Below the pieces are notes generated by a model. The model had not been told where the DNA came from. It did no database searches and saw nothing but the letters and a program-made list of their open reading frames with translations. Below, piece after piece: positions 1 to 11,239 of a DNA stretch of 64,000 nt (position 1 is the first letter of the stretch; each line of letters opens with the position of its first letter). The position numbers were made by a program, and so were the translations under genes. The stretch lies in NCBI RefSeq assembly GCF_031755915.1, contig NC_083383.1:18961001-19025000 (forward strand). Direction: 5' to 3'. Source of the DNA: Ziziphus jujuba (lineage: Eukaryota; Streptophyta; Magnoliopsida; Rosales; Rhamnaceae).

Positions 1-403
1 TGTTTGAAATTTTTCTATTTCAAATCATTTATACTTATTTTTGATATATTAGACTTTGATGATTTGGTTAAATTATGCATTCGTCATTGATTTCATGCGC
101 ATTCTTATGATTTTCACTTGGATTTAGTTAAATAAATTTTGACATGTTCAATTTTATTTAAGGATCTTTTCTTATTTCAAGATATTTCTTTAACATTTTA
201 GTTCTGTTTACGAAGTGTTTTTGTTGAAAAGTTGTGTAGGAATGGCAAATGGGTCGGGGCGAGTTTTGGGGAGATTCGATCAAATCAAGTCGAGTATGGA
301 AGCCTTTAAATAGGTCTTAGGGTGAGTCAATTTTAATAATGTTATGCTTGATTCAAGTTTCGGTTAGGTTGATGTTGGGTGTGCCCATTGATACCCGGAT
401 GTA
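1..403. other. Left flank with a possible hAT-like fragment
   Basis: No coding sequence is visible. A GC-richer patch near 240-300 (GGAATGGCAAATGGGTCGGG) and a partly matching inverted piece near 380-400 (reverse complement ATCCGGGTATCAATGGGC) resemble the ends of non-autonomous hAT elements. The target duplication is not clear, so this is a tentative call. The rest is AT-rich sequence without recognised features. Confidence 0.3.
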
Positions 404-1431
404 TGATGATAAATCACTAGTACAAACATCTACTTGCTAGGGCACTGATCCTGTACAACTAAAGACCAAGCCAATTATTAGGACACAAGCTAAGAGGTTT
501 GAGGACAATTTTGTTTGCTTAATACAAAGAGTAATTAGATCTCAAGAAGGCATATTAATATTAGTAGATTCTAAGCCCGTGACAAGCATTCAGGTTTTGA
601 AGGCAAAAATGGACTCGGGAAGCTATTTTGAAGCATTTAAGGACTCCGGGCAGTAAGGGGTGAGTTTGTATGGCAAGTTTTCCATGTTTGGCGCTGGGAA
701 TTGGCTTACTTGCATTCCAAGCAAACTTTGACCATTCCAATAAACTGCAATGTGTGGGGATTAGTTCTAATCCTATTAGGAATCTTACATGGCATATTTG
801 ATCAGATGTGGGGCCTAAATTAGCTGGAGACTGGACAAGGACAGCTTATTTGGAAAGCTGGTAAACTACTTTCCAAATCTGGAATTTGACTTTCTATATT
901 AAGATATAACTTTTTATGTTTAGTTTTGTTTAATTATTTTCTAGACAAATCAATTTAGGAAGATTGAATTTTAATATTACTGATTGTAAATTAATTAATT
1001 CCTCTTTCAAAAATTAAGGAATTAATTAATATAAATTATACTAGGAAAGACATATGAAAATCGGCCACATCTTTGGTTTACTCTCATTGGCCTTTTTTAT
1101 CTATTCCTTTACGGATTTAATTTTTTATCACTCTAGTTTATTTAAAGGCTTATTTTTTTAATAATAGACAGGTCATTATTCATTCGAAATACTTATGGGA
1201 GAGATTTCTCTTCGTTATCTTCGAACACCTAGAACACCGAATCGAGAATAAGTGTTCTTCTTTAACTTATCAATAGGACAATCCATAACCTATTATGGCA
1301 TCTTCGGCATATACCAAGGTTTCTAATCATAGGTTCATTAGAGGTCAAGGTGACCACTAGAATCTGGACTTAATTTCGATCAGGGATAATTTAATACGTG
1401 TTTAGGAGCAAGTCGACCTAGTTTTGTATGA
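404..1431 (+). repeat. 5' LTR of element D
   Basis: It starts TGATGATAAATCACTAGTAC and ends TAGTTTTGTATGA, matching the better preserved LTR ends at 43484 and 44621 (TGATGAGAATCC... and ...GGTTCGTATCA). At about 1028 bp it is shorter than its relatives. It contains an open frame at 441-656 for the LTR-borne pol tail (PIIRTQAKRFEDNF near its start, ending DSGQ-stop). A primer-binding site follows directly. Confidence 0.8.
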
Positions 1432-1446
1432 TTTTGTATTAGAGCC
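1432..1446 (+). other. Primer-binding site, tRNA-iMet type, element D
   Basis: TTTTGTATTAGAGCC lies directly after the LTR. It differs by two bases from TTTGGTATCAGAGCC, the plant initiator-methionine tRNA primer site, which is preserved exactly in element C. From here to the gag start at 2577 is a non-coding leader with A/T tracts. Confidence 0.7.
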
Positions 1447-2576
1447 AAATTCTGTTTAGCTTTATCTATCTTATTTGCTTTGTTGTACTTTTGTGTTATT
1501 CTGCAATTTTAAAATTAGGTTCAAGTTGCATCTATCCATACACAATCTACATCTTCCAAAAAAAAAAATTATAATTCTTCTTTCACCGTAGCCGAATTAA
1601 GGTTTCTTTTTGTTTAGTCGAATTTTTCTTACTTTCTAGTTTGTTGGAGGGTTTTGCATATTAGTTCTTTGTAATTGGTTTGTTGTTTATTTTTCTTTGC
1701 TGGTTTTGATTTTAATTAGTTGCACTCATATATTAAAAAAAAAAAAGGAGGAATTTCGAAAAACATATTGCAAACAAAACCCTAAATTTTTGCAATTTAT
1801 TTTGCTTAGAAGGTGTAATCGGATTAGAGAATTAATTTGGCATTGGAGGTTGTGATTTTTGTGGTGATTGTGCTTCTGGAAATTGCATTGATATTACTCT
1901 ATTAGTGGATTAAAAAAAAAGGCAAAAACCAGAAGAAAAAAAATTTGGCCCAAAAGTCCGGTTCTGAGAGGTTGTTAAATTGAGATTGGATTGTAATTGG
2001 AAATTCAATTATCATTGCTGGAATTTTCTATTTGTTCATTCATTAGTGGTTGCTAGCCATTGGAAGATTGTGTGTTAATTGATTGGATTAAAATTGGGTT
2101 AAAGATTTGAGACAAAGACTTAATTACGATAACTACAAGCAATAATTATCTCATATTTTGTTCAAATTGTGTTCTTGTTAATTGTTTAAAATTTTTTTCT
2201 AAATCTTATCCTTGAATTTTGGTCTTTTAATATTCTGGTTATTTTTCTTATTGAATTCAAAAATTGCCTTATTATTTTCCTTGTGATTGGATAGTAAAGC
2301 CCAAAATTAGATTTTATAATTCACTCGAGAATTTGCTTGTTTCTTGCTCTATTTCATTGATAGGTTAATTAGAACATACTTATGATCTAGCTACTATTTA
2401 AAGTGTGTTTTATTAGAACTTTGAGATAATCTATAGAGTGGAAAAAGACAAGAGAGTGTGAGATTATAAGAGGGCCAAAGCCGAAACTAGTGTGAAACAC
2501 AAGTGAACGCAACCCTATTTGAGTGATACATGTAAAGGAGTGAACTTGGTAAGGTTTCTTACAATATTTCTCTAAC

Positions 2577-3721
2577 ATGACAGATCCAAGAATGAGAAGA
2601 GGAAGTGAAGTATTAGTGGGGTACAAAAGGGAATCTAGAGCATTAGGTAGTTCAGAAGGACTTATGAACATGCAAGCAATACTGGAGTAGCTGCAAAGGA
2701 TGAATGTCAGGTTTGATCAAGCTGATCTAAGGATTGACAGGTTTGAGGATTTACAAGGAAGGTTGAATGCTAGGATGGGACCACAGGGAGGGCGTGGTCA
2801 AGGTAGAGGAGGCCACGAATGTTATCAGGAGGAATTTGAAGAAGGAGACTTTAGGGACAATTTTGAGGAGGAGTATGAATACATATATGGACTCCAAGGA
2901 AGGCAAAACCATGGCAGACAAAACAGGGATGAAGATGATGACTTAGGAAGTATCAAGTTTAGTATAGCACCATTTTTTAGAAAGAGTGATCTAGAGGCTT
3001 ACTTAGAATGTGAAGAACGCATGGAGATGATTTTTGATTGCCATAACAATTCAGAGGTGAAAAAGGTTAAGTTGACAACCTTGGAATTTGGACATTATGC
3101 TTTATAGTGGTGGAACAATGAACAAAATACCCAAAGGATAGTTGGTTTCAAGGAGATGGAGATGCTCATGATGAGGTTGGGTTTGAATGAAGACCGAGAG
3201 GCAACATTAGCTATGTTCCTAGGAGGCTTAAATCGAGAGATTACCAATCAAGTGGACCTACAACAGTATGTGGAATTGCAAGGAATGTTGCATGTAGCAA
3301 TCAAAATTGAGAACCAACTTAAGAGGAGGGGTAGTAGCTCACAGTTTGGAGGAGCTTTAGGTAGCTGGCAAACAAGTTCAACTAATTGGAGAAGCAATCT
3401 AGCATTTGATCCAAGACCAAAACCGAAGCAGGATGAAAGAAGTACCAATCAATCAAGAACGGACATGAGGGCCGAACTTGTAGAAGCACAAAATTGAAAG
3501 GTAAGGCTAATTCTAAACCAACTAGAGCTCATGATATTGTGTGTTTTAAATGTCAGGACTATGGACATATTGCCAATCAATGTCCAAATAGAAGGATTAT
3601 GAAGCTGAAGGATAATGGGGAGTTGGAATCAGACAGTGAAGTATCTAAAGCTGAAATCAAACATGCTGAAGAAGGGTTTGAAGAGGAAGAGTATGATGAA
3701 CCGTGTCTTAGAAGGTGTTAA
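2577..3721 (+). pseudogene. gag: gag of element D with zinc knuckle
   Basis: The start MTDPRMRRGSE corresponds to MADSRMRRG in the sister copies. A TAG at 2688-2690 interrupts the frame, which then continues through the capsid region (KSDLEAYLECEERMEMIF, GHYAL) to another TAG at 3105 in place of Gln before WWN. About 150 bases present in sister copies are missing just before EMEMLMMRLGLNED. The capsid part ends with QLKRRG near 3337. A frame change near 3494 leads to an intact CCHC zinc knuckle, CFKCQDYGHIANQC, at about 3541-3585. In active elements the product is the RNA-binding coat protein. This copy cannot make it. Confidence 0.85.
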
Positions 3722-3789
3722 AAACCAATCTAAGTTTGGTGGCACGTAAGGTTTTGACCGTGTATAAAAATGAAGATCAAGTGTAAAGG

Positions 3790-5083
3790 GAAAACATCTT
3801 TCATACTCGATGTGACATTCAAGGTAACATTTGTAGTATGATTATAGATAGTGGAAGTTATGCCAATGTTATAAGCACTGTCATGGTGGAGAAGTTAGGT
3901 TTAACCACAATTAAACATCTAGAACCATATAAGCTTCAATAGCTTAATGACAGTGGAAAGATGATGGTAAATAAGCAAGCCAATGTAGAGTTTAGTATTG
4001 ACAATTATTTAGATGTTGTTTTGTGTGATGTTGTACCTATGCATGCAGGACATATTTTGTTGGGACGGCCATGGCAATTTGACAAGAATATTATACATCA
4101 TGGTTGGGAAACTCCATTGTGTTCCGTTTTAAAGGCAAAAAGATCAAGCTCGAGCCATGAATACCAAGAGAGGTGTTTAAAGATCAAATGCAAATGCAAC
4201 AAAGAAGGGAAGCCGATCAGCAAAGGGAGAAGGCCATGATGCCACCCATGGCTTCATCAAACATTCAAGAGAGCAAGACCGAGCCAGATCACTCAGGTAA
4301 GTCCTCTAAACCTAAGAGTGAGAAGAAAATGGAAGAGAAGAAAAAGATAAATTGTTATCTTAGCCAAGGTAAGATTAGAAAGGCATTTTTAAGTAAGCAA
4401 CCTATGTTGATCATGTTGTAAAAAAATGCTTATTTAAATAACCTATGCTGATCATGTTGTAAAAAGATGCTTATTTAAATCATCTAGCTAATCTTGAAGA
4501 GCTTCTATTGCCAAGCTTTGTTTCTTGTCTTTTACAGGAATTCGATGATTTCTTTCCAGGAGACAACAGAACTTCAATGCCAGGTAAGTGAATTGCTTGA
4601 AAAAGGTTACATTAGAGAAAGCATGAGTCCATGTTAGTGCCTAAGAAAGAAGGTTCTTGGCGTATGTGTATATTAACAACATAACTATCAAGTATAGGCA
4701 TCCTATTCCAAGATTAGATGACATGCTTGATGAATTGGATGGTGCATATATGTTTTCAAAATTCACCTTAGGAGTAGATATAATCAAATAAGAATAAAAG
4801 AGGGAGATGAGTGGAAGATTGCATTTAAGATAAAATATGGTTTGTATGCGTGGTTAGTAATGCTGTTTGGGTTAACTAAGGCACCTAGTATTTTCATGAG
4901 ATCAATGAACCATGTCATGCATCCATTTATTGAGAAATTTGTAATTGTCTATTTTGATGATATTCTTGTATCTAGTATGAATTTAGATGAGCATGTAGAA
5001 CACCTTAGGTTAGTTTTAGAAGTACTTAGGAAACAAAGGTTGTATGCTAATCTCATTTCTATCAAGATGAGCTTGTTTTTCTA
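3790..5083 (+). pseudogene. pol: protease and reverse transcriptase (first part) of element D
   Basis: The aspartic protease is recognised by MIIDSGSYANVIS near 3840, with the catalytic Asp in DSG, followed by VLCDVVPMHAGHILLGRPW near 4012-4075. The reverse transcriptase begins near 4580 with the conserved helix region (ETTELQCQVSELLEKGYI), loses some bases around 4640-4680, and keeps the catalytic YFDD at 4950-4961. The domain is cut at 5085 by a solo LTR and resumes at 6227. Frameshifts and stops make it non-functional. The neighbouring copy at 52850-53740 gives the undamaged order of motifs. Confidence 0.82.
4400..4481 (+). repeat. 41 bp tandem duplication inside pol
   Basis: The stretch beginning ACCTATGTTGATCATG is followed at once by a near-identical copy (ACCTATGCTGATCATG) 41 bases later. 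The copies differ by only a few bases. Sister elements carry a single copy of this part, so this is a local duplication after or near insertion. Confidence 0.75.
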
Positions 5084-5085
5084 AG

Positions 5086-6221
5086 TGATACGAACCTAGG
5101 ACGACCTGCGCCTAAACCCATATTATATTAGTCCGGATCTAATTATGTTAAAGTTCTAAGTGTCACTTTGACCCCTAACCAAATTATGATTAGAAACCTT
5201 GGTATATAATGAAGATGCCATAATAGGTGATGGAAGGTCTATTGAGAAGTCAAACTAAAACTCTCATTTACTAATGGTGTTTTAGGTGTTCAAAAGAACA
5301 AAGAGAGTTCAATCTCACAACTAATTTTCTATATAAAATTCATGCTTGATTTCTCATTGAAAATAATCCTTTAAATAGGCTAAGATTACAAAGAAAAAGC
5401 CCTAAAAATTAATCCAAACCAGACATAAAGTGTTGAGAAAAAGAAAGTAGAGAAAAGGAAAGTGCCTAATTTTTCTGAGTTTCCTAAACTAATTTTGATT
5501 AATTAATTTCTTTATTTTGAATTAGAAATTAATTAATTTACAATTGAAATAATAAAATAATAAATTTCCTAAACTTATTTTTCCAGCCAATAAATAAATA
5601 AAAATCAAAATAAAAGACTAATTTCCTAAAACGAAAAGTCAAAATCAAATTAGGAAACTAGTTGACTAGTTTGACTACTAAGGTATCTTTGACCAATCTC
5701 CAGCTTGTTCGGGCTCCAAATCAGCTTCCATATTTCATGTAGGATGCCAAATATGATTAATAATGATTCCCACACATTTCCCTTTTATTGGAATAAGTCA
5801 AACAAGAAGAAAAGTCAAAGTCAGCGGCAAAACAACACATTTTCGGCCAAATTGAGAGGCTATCCTTACAAGTCCTTTTTAGGTGCTTTTGATTCTGACT
5901 GGGCTGGATTCCATGTCCTATTAATGATATTCATTGAGTTCATGAAGTATTAGAACCATTCCTTCCTATTTGAAGTCCAGATTTGCACGAAAATAGCTAC
6001 CTGGGTCCGTATCGGTCTCCACCACTTGGAGGCTTAAAACATGTCTTGTATCTTTAGGTGTTGTCATGCCCTCTTGAGATTGAATCACTCCATGAATAAA
6101 TCCATCCAATTTGTCCTTAAATCTTTTAACTTGTACCCTAGTGATTAGCCCCATCTTCATTTGTATCGGACCTGTACCCCAACGGGTAGTCGATTGAACA
6201 GGCACGAACAGAATCACATCA
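5086..6221 (-). repeat. Solo LTR inside the reverse transcriptase of D
   Basis: A 1136 bp minus-strand LTR of the same family, starting TGATACGAACCTAGG and ending GAATCACATCA on the plus strand. It is flanked by CTAAG (5081-5085) and GTAGG (6222-6226). The sister copy at 53587 reads TTTTTCTAGGATTTG at the empty site, so both flanks derive from a duplicated CTAGG with one change each. No internal sequence remains, which is the expected product of recombination between two LTRs. The pol-tail reading frame lies in it at about 5966-6220, read leftwards. Confidence 0.9.
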
Positions 6222-6226
6222 GTAGG

Positions 6227-7205
6227 ATTTGTTATGAGTGCTACAAGAATCAAGGTTGACCAATTCAAGAATGACTGAAACCCACTACGATTACCCAGGA
6301 GGATTTCAGTACTATTGCAGCACATTGACTGAAATAATCAAGAAGAGCGTGGGATTTTAATGGGGAGAGGCACAAGAGAAGTCTTTTAATTTGTTGAAAG
6401 AAAAATTGACTAATGCTCCTTTATTGGTTTTACCTAATTCTTCTAAGACTTTTGAAATTGAATGTGATGCTTCAGGTATAGGTATTGAAGCTGTGTTGAT
6501 GTAGGAAGGAAGACCTATAGCATACTTTAGTGAGAAATTAAATGAGACAACACTGAATTATCCAACCTATGATAAGGAAACATATGCTTTGGTTCAAGTT
6601 TTGGAGACAGGGCAATATTACTCGATACAAAAAGAATTTGTGATTCATACTGATTATGAATCTTTGAAGCATATCAAAGGTCAGGAGAAGCTTAATGGAA
6701 GGTAGGGAAAGTGGATTGAATTTATCGAAACTTTTCCTTATGTTATCCACTACAAGAAAGGTATAGAAAATGTGGTAGCTGATGCTTTATCCCGAAGGTA
6801 TGTCTTATTTTCAACTTTAGATGATAGATAGCTTGGTTTTGAACAATTAAAGCAAATTTATGAGCATGATAGTGACTTTGGTGAGATATATAGAAATTTT
6901 GTTAAACATGGTTTTGGTAAATTCTATATATTCAAGGGGTATTTGTTTCGGAAAAGTAAACTTTGTATGCCTAGTATAGCATTAGGGAACTACTTATTAG
7001 GGAAAGTCATGGTGGTGGATTAATGAGTCACTTTGGTATGGTAAAGACTTTGTCTATACTACAAGAAAAGTTTTGTTGGCCAAACATGAGGAGAGATGTA
7101 GAGAGGATGTGTGTGAGTTGTATCTCGTGTAGAAATCAAAATCTAAGCTAAAACCACACGGTTTGGATATGCCATTGCTTATTCCTTCTTATCCTTGGGT
7201 AAACT
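6227..7205 (+). pseudogene. pol: reverse transcriptase end, RNase H and integrase zinc region of D
   Basis: The frame resumes after the solo LTR with the RT connection (GFVMSATRIKV). It is followed by the RT/RNase H-like domain: [18 protein letters not shown], then a [11 protein letters not shown] strand, then [16 protein letters not shown] and [11 protein letters not shown]. The [15 protein letters not shown] segment leads to the integrase N-terminal zinc region, HGGGLMGHFGMVKT with CVSCISC near 7105-7130. In-frame stops occur in several places. The sequence ends at the insertion point of element C. Confidence 0.82.
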
Positions 7206-8306
7206 TTGATACGAACCTGGGTCGACTAGCGTCTAAACCCGTATTATATTAGCCCATATTAAAAAATGTAAGTTCAAGTCCTTATGGTCACCTCAACCCT
7301 TAATCAACTTGTGATTAGAAACCTTGGTATATCGAAGACGCCACAATAGGTGATGAATGTCCTATTGGTAAATCAAACTAAAACACATTCTCTAATGGTG
7401 TTTTAGGTGTTCAAAGAGAATTCTTTCTCACAAATATTTTTCTAAAAATTATGTAAGCTGATTTCTCATTGAAAATAGGCTTTGAATGAACAAAATAAAC
7501 CCTAAAAGATTAGGTAAAATTGGCCATAGAGAATAGGAAACTATGCTTGGCCGAATTTCACCTTCCTTTCCTAAACTAAATTGTATTAATTAATTCTCTT
7601 ATTTCTCTTATTTTGAGTTAGGAATTCATTATTTTACAATTGAAATAATAAAATTCTAACTTTCTAGTAAATAGTTAAATAAAAACCAAAATAAAAGATA
7701 GTTTCCTAAAACAAAAAGTCAAATTCGAATTAGGAAACTAGTTGACTAGTTTGACAATTAAGCTGTCTTTAACCAATTTCCAGCTTGTAAAGGTTCCAAA
7801 TCAGTCCCATATGCCATGTAGGATTCCAAATAGGATTAATAATGAATCCCATACATTGACCTTGATTGGAAGAAAGAGAAAATGATTAATCACCAAAATA
7901 CAGTAAAGTCAATGGCAAATACAGCAAATTCGACCAAAAATGTCTCCTTGTGCAAATGGCATCTTTGGTTGTTTTTGCTTCTGTCTTGACTTGTTTCCAT
8001 GACCTTTTAGTGATATCAATTAAATTCAATGAATGTTGAACCCATTCCTTACTGCCCGTAGTCCACAAATGCACTAAAACAGCTATCTGGGTCCATATCG
8101 ATCTCCACCACTTGGATGCTTAAAATAGGCTTTGAATCTTCGGGTATTGACAAGCTATTTTGAGAATTGATAACTCCTTGTATGAAGCTAGCCAGGTTGT
8201 CCTTAATTCTCTTGACTTGTGCCTCAGTGATTGGCCCGATCTTCAACTGTGTCGGATCAGCACCCAGCAAGTAGTCGGTTGTGAGAGTACGGATATATTC
8301 TCATCA
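7206..8306 (-). repeat. 3' LTR of element C
   Basis: The plus-strand copy starts TGATACGAACCTGGG and ends ATATTCTCATCA, 1101 bp. In the sense of the element it contains the pol tail (QLKIGPITEAQVKRIKDNL, ending FVDYGQ-stop) at about 8049-8270. A one-base loss in TGCTGGG(G)TGCTG shifts this tail out of the frame of the upstream pol. A TATTTAAG-like promoter element common to other family members is not clearly retained in this copy. Confidence 0.85.
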
Positions 8307-8319
8307 TTCCTCTCTTATT
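8307..8319 (-). other. Polypurine tract of element C
   Basis: On the minus strand AATAAGAGAGGAA directly precedes the 3' LTR. It corresponds to AAGAGGAAAGGAA in element A. It is the expected primer site for plus-strand DNA synthesis. It is read through by the pol frame. Confidence 0.65.
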
Positions 8320-9430
8320 GAAAATGATTTGTCATTAAATCAAAATCATCATCTACAGTAAAAGGAGATAAATCAGCAATATTGAATGTAGCACTAACAT
8401 TATACTCACCCGGTAACTTAAGCTTGTAAGCGTTTTCATTAATCCCCTCTAAAACTTGAAAAGGTCCATCCTCACGCTGCATAAGCTTTGACTTTCTTTG
8501 GTCGGAAAACCTCTCCTTTCTTAAATGCAACCATATCCAATCTCCAGGTTCAAAAACAACTTTAATCCAACCTATGTTAGCATTCCTTGTATATTGCTTG
8601 GTCCTCCTCTTAATATTTGCCTTTGTCTTTTCATGAATCTGCTTTATAATATCAGCTTTTTGCTTTCCATTTAGATTAGCACGTTCACTTAAAGGTAAAG
8701 GTATTAAATCTAATTGAGCCAAATGGTTAAAACCATAAACAATCTCAAATGGTGTATACTTAGTAGCTGAATGCAATGATCTATTATAAGCAAATTCAAC
8801 ATGTGGCAAACATTCTTCCCATGTTCTTAAATTTCTACTAATTAAACCCCTTAACAATGCAAACAAAGTCCTATTTACTACTACAGCTTGTCCATCGGTT
8901 TGTGGATGACAAGTAGTTGAAAATAAAAGTTTAGTTCCTAACTTAGCCCACAAAGTTTTCCAAAACTAACTTAAGAACTTAGCATTCCTATCCAAAACAA
9001 TAGTCCTAGGCGTACCATGCAACCTCACAATTTCCTTAAAAAATAAATTAGCAACATTAGATGCATCATCAGTTTTATTACATGCAATAAAATGTACCAT
9101 TTTAGAAAATCTATCTACAATAACAACAATTGAATCCTTACATGTCCTAGACCTAGCTAAACTAAGAAAAAAATCCATAGACAAATCCACCTAAGGAATT
9201 GATGAAATCAACAATGGAAGATACAAACCGTACGATTTCAACCTAAACTTGGATTTTCATTATTTTAAGCATCTTTCACAAATTCTTTCCACATCTCTCT
9301 TCATATTAGACCAATAAAAGTGTTCTTGCAGTAAGGATAAAGTTTTTAAGACACCAAAATAAACCATTAAACCTCTACCATGACCTTCCCTCACTAACAA
9401 TTCCCTAATGCTACAATTAGGCACACAAAG
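8315..9430 (-). pseudogene. pol: integrase of element C, catalytic Glu replaced
   Basis: The integrase core is read in two main pieces (8966-9190 and 8315-8953), with a stop and small gap between them. [20 protein letters not shown] leads to the first catalytic Asp in VIVDRFSKM. The second is in IVLDRNAKF. After HPQTDG the expected QTEVVN is QAVVVN: the third acidic residue is Val (codon at 8882-8884). Downstream are the [14 protein letters not shown] region and a long basic C-terminal part ending in [17 protein letters not shown], typical of plant chromovirus integrases. The frame continues into the 3' LTR. The zinc-binding region lies further right, poorly preserved, near 9240-9430. Confidence 0.87.
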
Positions 9431-9436
9431 TTGATT

Positions 9437-10135
9437 TCACCTAAACAAATATCCCTCAAAGATGCACAATTTATTAAAACCATGTTTAATATAGCTTCTA
9501 AATATTTCTCCAAAGTCACTATCATTCTCATAAAGTTCTTTCAATTGTTCAAATTCAAGCAATCTAGCATCTAAGGTAGAAAATAATACATACCTATGGG
9601 ATGATGCATCGGCAACCACATTTTCCTTACCTTTCTTGTAGCGGATGACATAAGGAAAAGTCGCAATAAACTTAATCCTAAATGCATGCCATTGGTTAAG
9701 CTTCCCTTAGCCTTTGATGTGCTTCAGTGATTCATGATCTGTATGAATCACAAACTCCTTCGACACTAAGTAATGCTGCCACGTCTCCAAAGCCCTCACC
9801 AACGCATACATCTCTTTGTCATATGTCGGGTACTTCAATGCTACTCCATTTAGCTTCTCACTAAAGTATGCTATGGGTATTCCTTCTTGCATTAACAATA
9901 CTAATAAAGATGCATTAGATAATTTTTCTTTCAACAAATTGAAAGACTTCTTTTGTGCTTCATCCCACTTGAACTCAACATTCGTCTTGATAACCTTGGT
10001 CAAAGGTGCTGCGATGGTGCTAAAATCCTTGACAAATCACCTATAGAAGATAGTAAACCATGAAAGCTTCTTACTTGGGTGATAAAAGTAGGTTTCAGCC
10101 ACTCTTGAATAGCTTTAACCTTGGATTGATCAACT
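9437..10135 (-). pseudogene. pol: RNase H and RT connection of element C
   Basis: The RT/RNase H region reads [18 protein letters not shown], then [39 protein letters not shown] and [15 protein letters not shown]. The DASGxGIGAVL strand seen in element D is missing between LLVL and the Gln-Glu-Gly. The segment at 9437-9619 ([20 protein letters not shown]) joins RNase H to integrase. The connection with GLLSS and APLTKV lies at about 9980-10135. Frames shift between the pieces. Confidence 0.8.
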
Positions 10136-10430
10136 TTAATTCTTACAGCACTTACAACCTAGGAATTTGATGCCTATAGTAATGGTTATATTATTAATAG
10201 CTTTACAATCTACATGCATGTGCCATGAACCATCTTTCTTAGATACTAACAAAATGTAAACAACACATGGACTCATGCTCTCAGGAATATAACATTTGTC
10301 AAGCAACTCACTTACCTGCCTTTGTAACTCCTTTGTCTCCTCGGGATTACTCCTATATGCAGGCCTTTTAGGAATGGCAGCTCCAAACACAAAATCAATT
10401 TGATGTTCAATCCCTCAGATAAGTGGTAAA
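10136..10430 (-). pseudogene. pol: reverse transcriptase of element C, core deleted
   Basis: The beginning of the domain is present: PAYRSNPEETKELQRQVSEL, LDKCYIPESMSP, SKKDGSWHM, and DCKAINNITI. After INNITI the sequence jumps to GIKFLGCKCCKN, which is the FLGFVVSAV region that normally lies beyond the YFDD active site. About 370 bases containing the palm motifs are therefore absent. The junction sits at CCTAGG, shared by both sides in the intact sister copy, which suggests deletion through short homology. Confidence 0.83.
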
Positions 10431-11230
10431 CCATTAGGAATCTCCTTTGGAAAGACATCTTCAAAATCCTGTAAAAGACGAGAGATAGAACTTGGTAATT
10501 CAAGTTCTTCGGGCTTAGCTTGATCATTTAAATAAACATCTTTATCAATCATGACCAGCAAGGGTTTATCACTAAAAAATGCCATTTTAACTTCCCCAAA
10601 ACTAAGATAAAAATTCTTCTTTTTCTTCTTTTTACTCTCTCTATTTAAATGACTCACGGATTCCACTTTCCTTCCTTCACTCTTAGCTTTTTCGAATTTT
10701 CTATCACTCTCGGGTTTGTCATGCCTTTTCCACTCAATTTGGGTTTTAGAAGACTTACCTTGAACAGAAATTTTGGACCTACCCTCTTGGATGGATGGAA
10801 AAATTGTGGATGCCATGCTTGCTTTCTCCTTGAGCCATTCGACCTCCCTCCTTTGTTGCATTTGAAGTTGATCTCTAAACACTTCATTTGGAGTTAATGA
10901 CTCCAGCTTAACCTTTTTGCCCTTAACTTTAAAAACAATGAAATTCTCCCTTCCATAATGTATGGCATCCTCAACAAATTTCCATGGCCTCCCCAATAAA
11001 CTATGACCAGCATGTATGGGAACAACATCACACAATACAACATCCACATATTTATCAATGCTGAATTTTAATTTGGCTTATTTGTTTACTTTCATCTCAC
11101 CACTATCATTAAACCATTGTAATCTATATGGTTCTGAATGTTTAATGGCTGCTAACCCTAATTTATCAACTACCACAGTACTAATTACATTAGCATAACT
11201 ACCACTATCAATTATCATACTACATATGTT
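10415..11230 (-). pseudogene. pol: aspartic protease and linker of element C
   Basis: Right part: MIIDSGSYANVIS around 11180-11220 carries the catalytic Asp. The frame then runs through MKVNKQAKLKFSIDKYVDVV and the long open segment 10415-11047 (VLCDVVPIHAGHSLLGRPW). A charged linker follows, rich in Lys and Glu (KAKSEGRKVESV, KKKKKKNFYLSFGEV). It leads to LLQDFEDVFPKEIPNGLP, the start of the reverse transcriptase. The 210-residue open stretch is the longest undamaged piece of this element. Confidence 0.82.
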
Positions 11231-11239
11231 ACCTTAAAT

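Larger units (their letters stand above)
404..7205 (+). mobile_element. Ty3/gypsy element D, 5' part, interrupted and truncated
   Basis: A plus-strand LTR retrotransposon with 5' LTR, iMet-type primer site, gag, zinc knuckle, protease, reverse transcriptase, RNase H and the integrase zinc-binding region in the normal order. A minus-strand solo LTR (5086-6221) splits the reverse transcriptase. Element C cuts the integrase at 7206, just after the codons for PSYPWVNF. The remainder of the integrase and the 3' LTR are not found to the right of C, so the 3' half is lost. Many nonsense codons and deletions make it inactive. It is the oldest member of its family here, because both other copies sit inside it. 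Confidence 0.85.

Noticed and set aside
5966..6325. 119-residue minus-strand frame as a separate gene
   Set aside because: It is the LTR-borne pol tail plus flanking pol sequence of D read on the opposite strand, not an independent gene.
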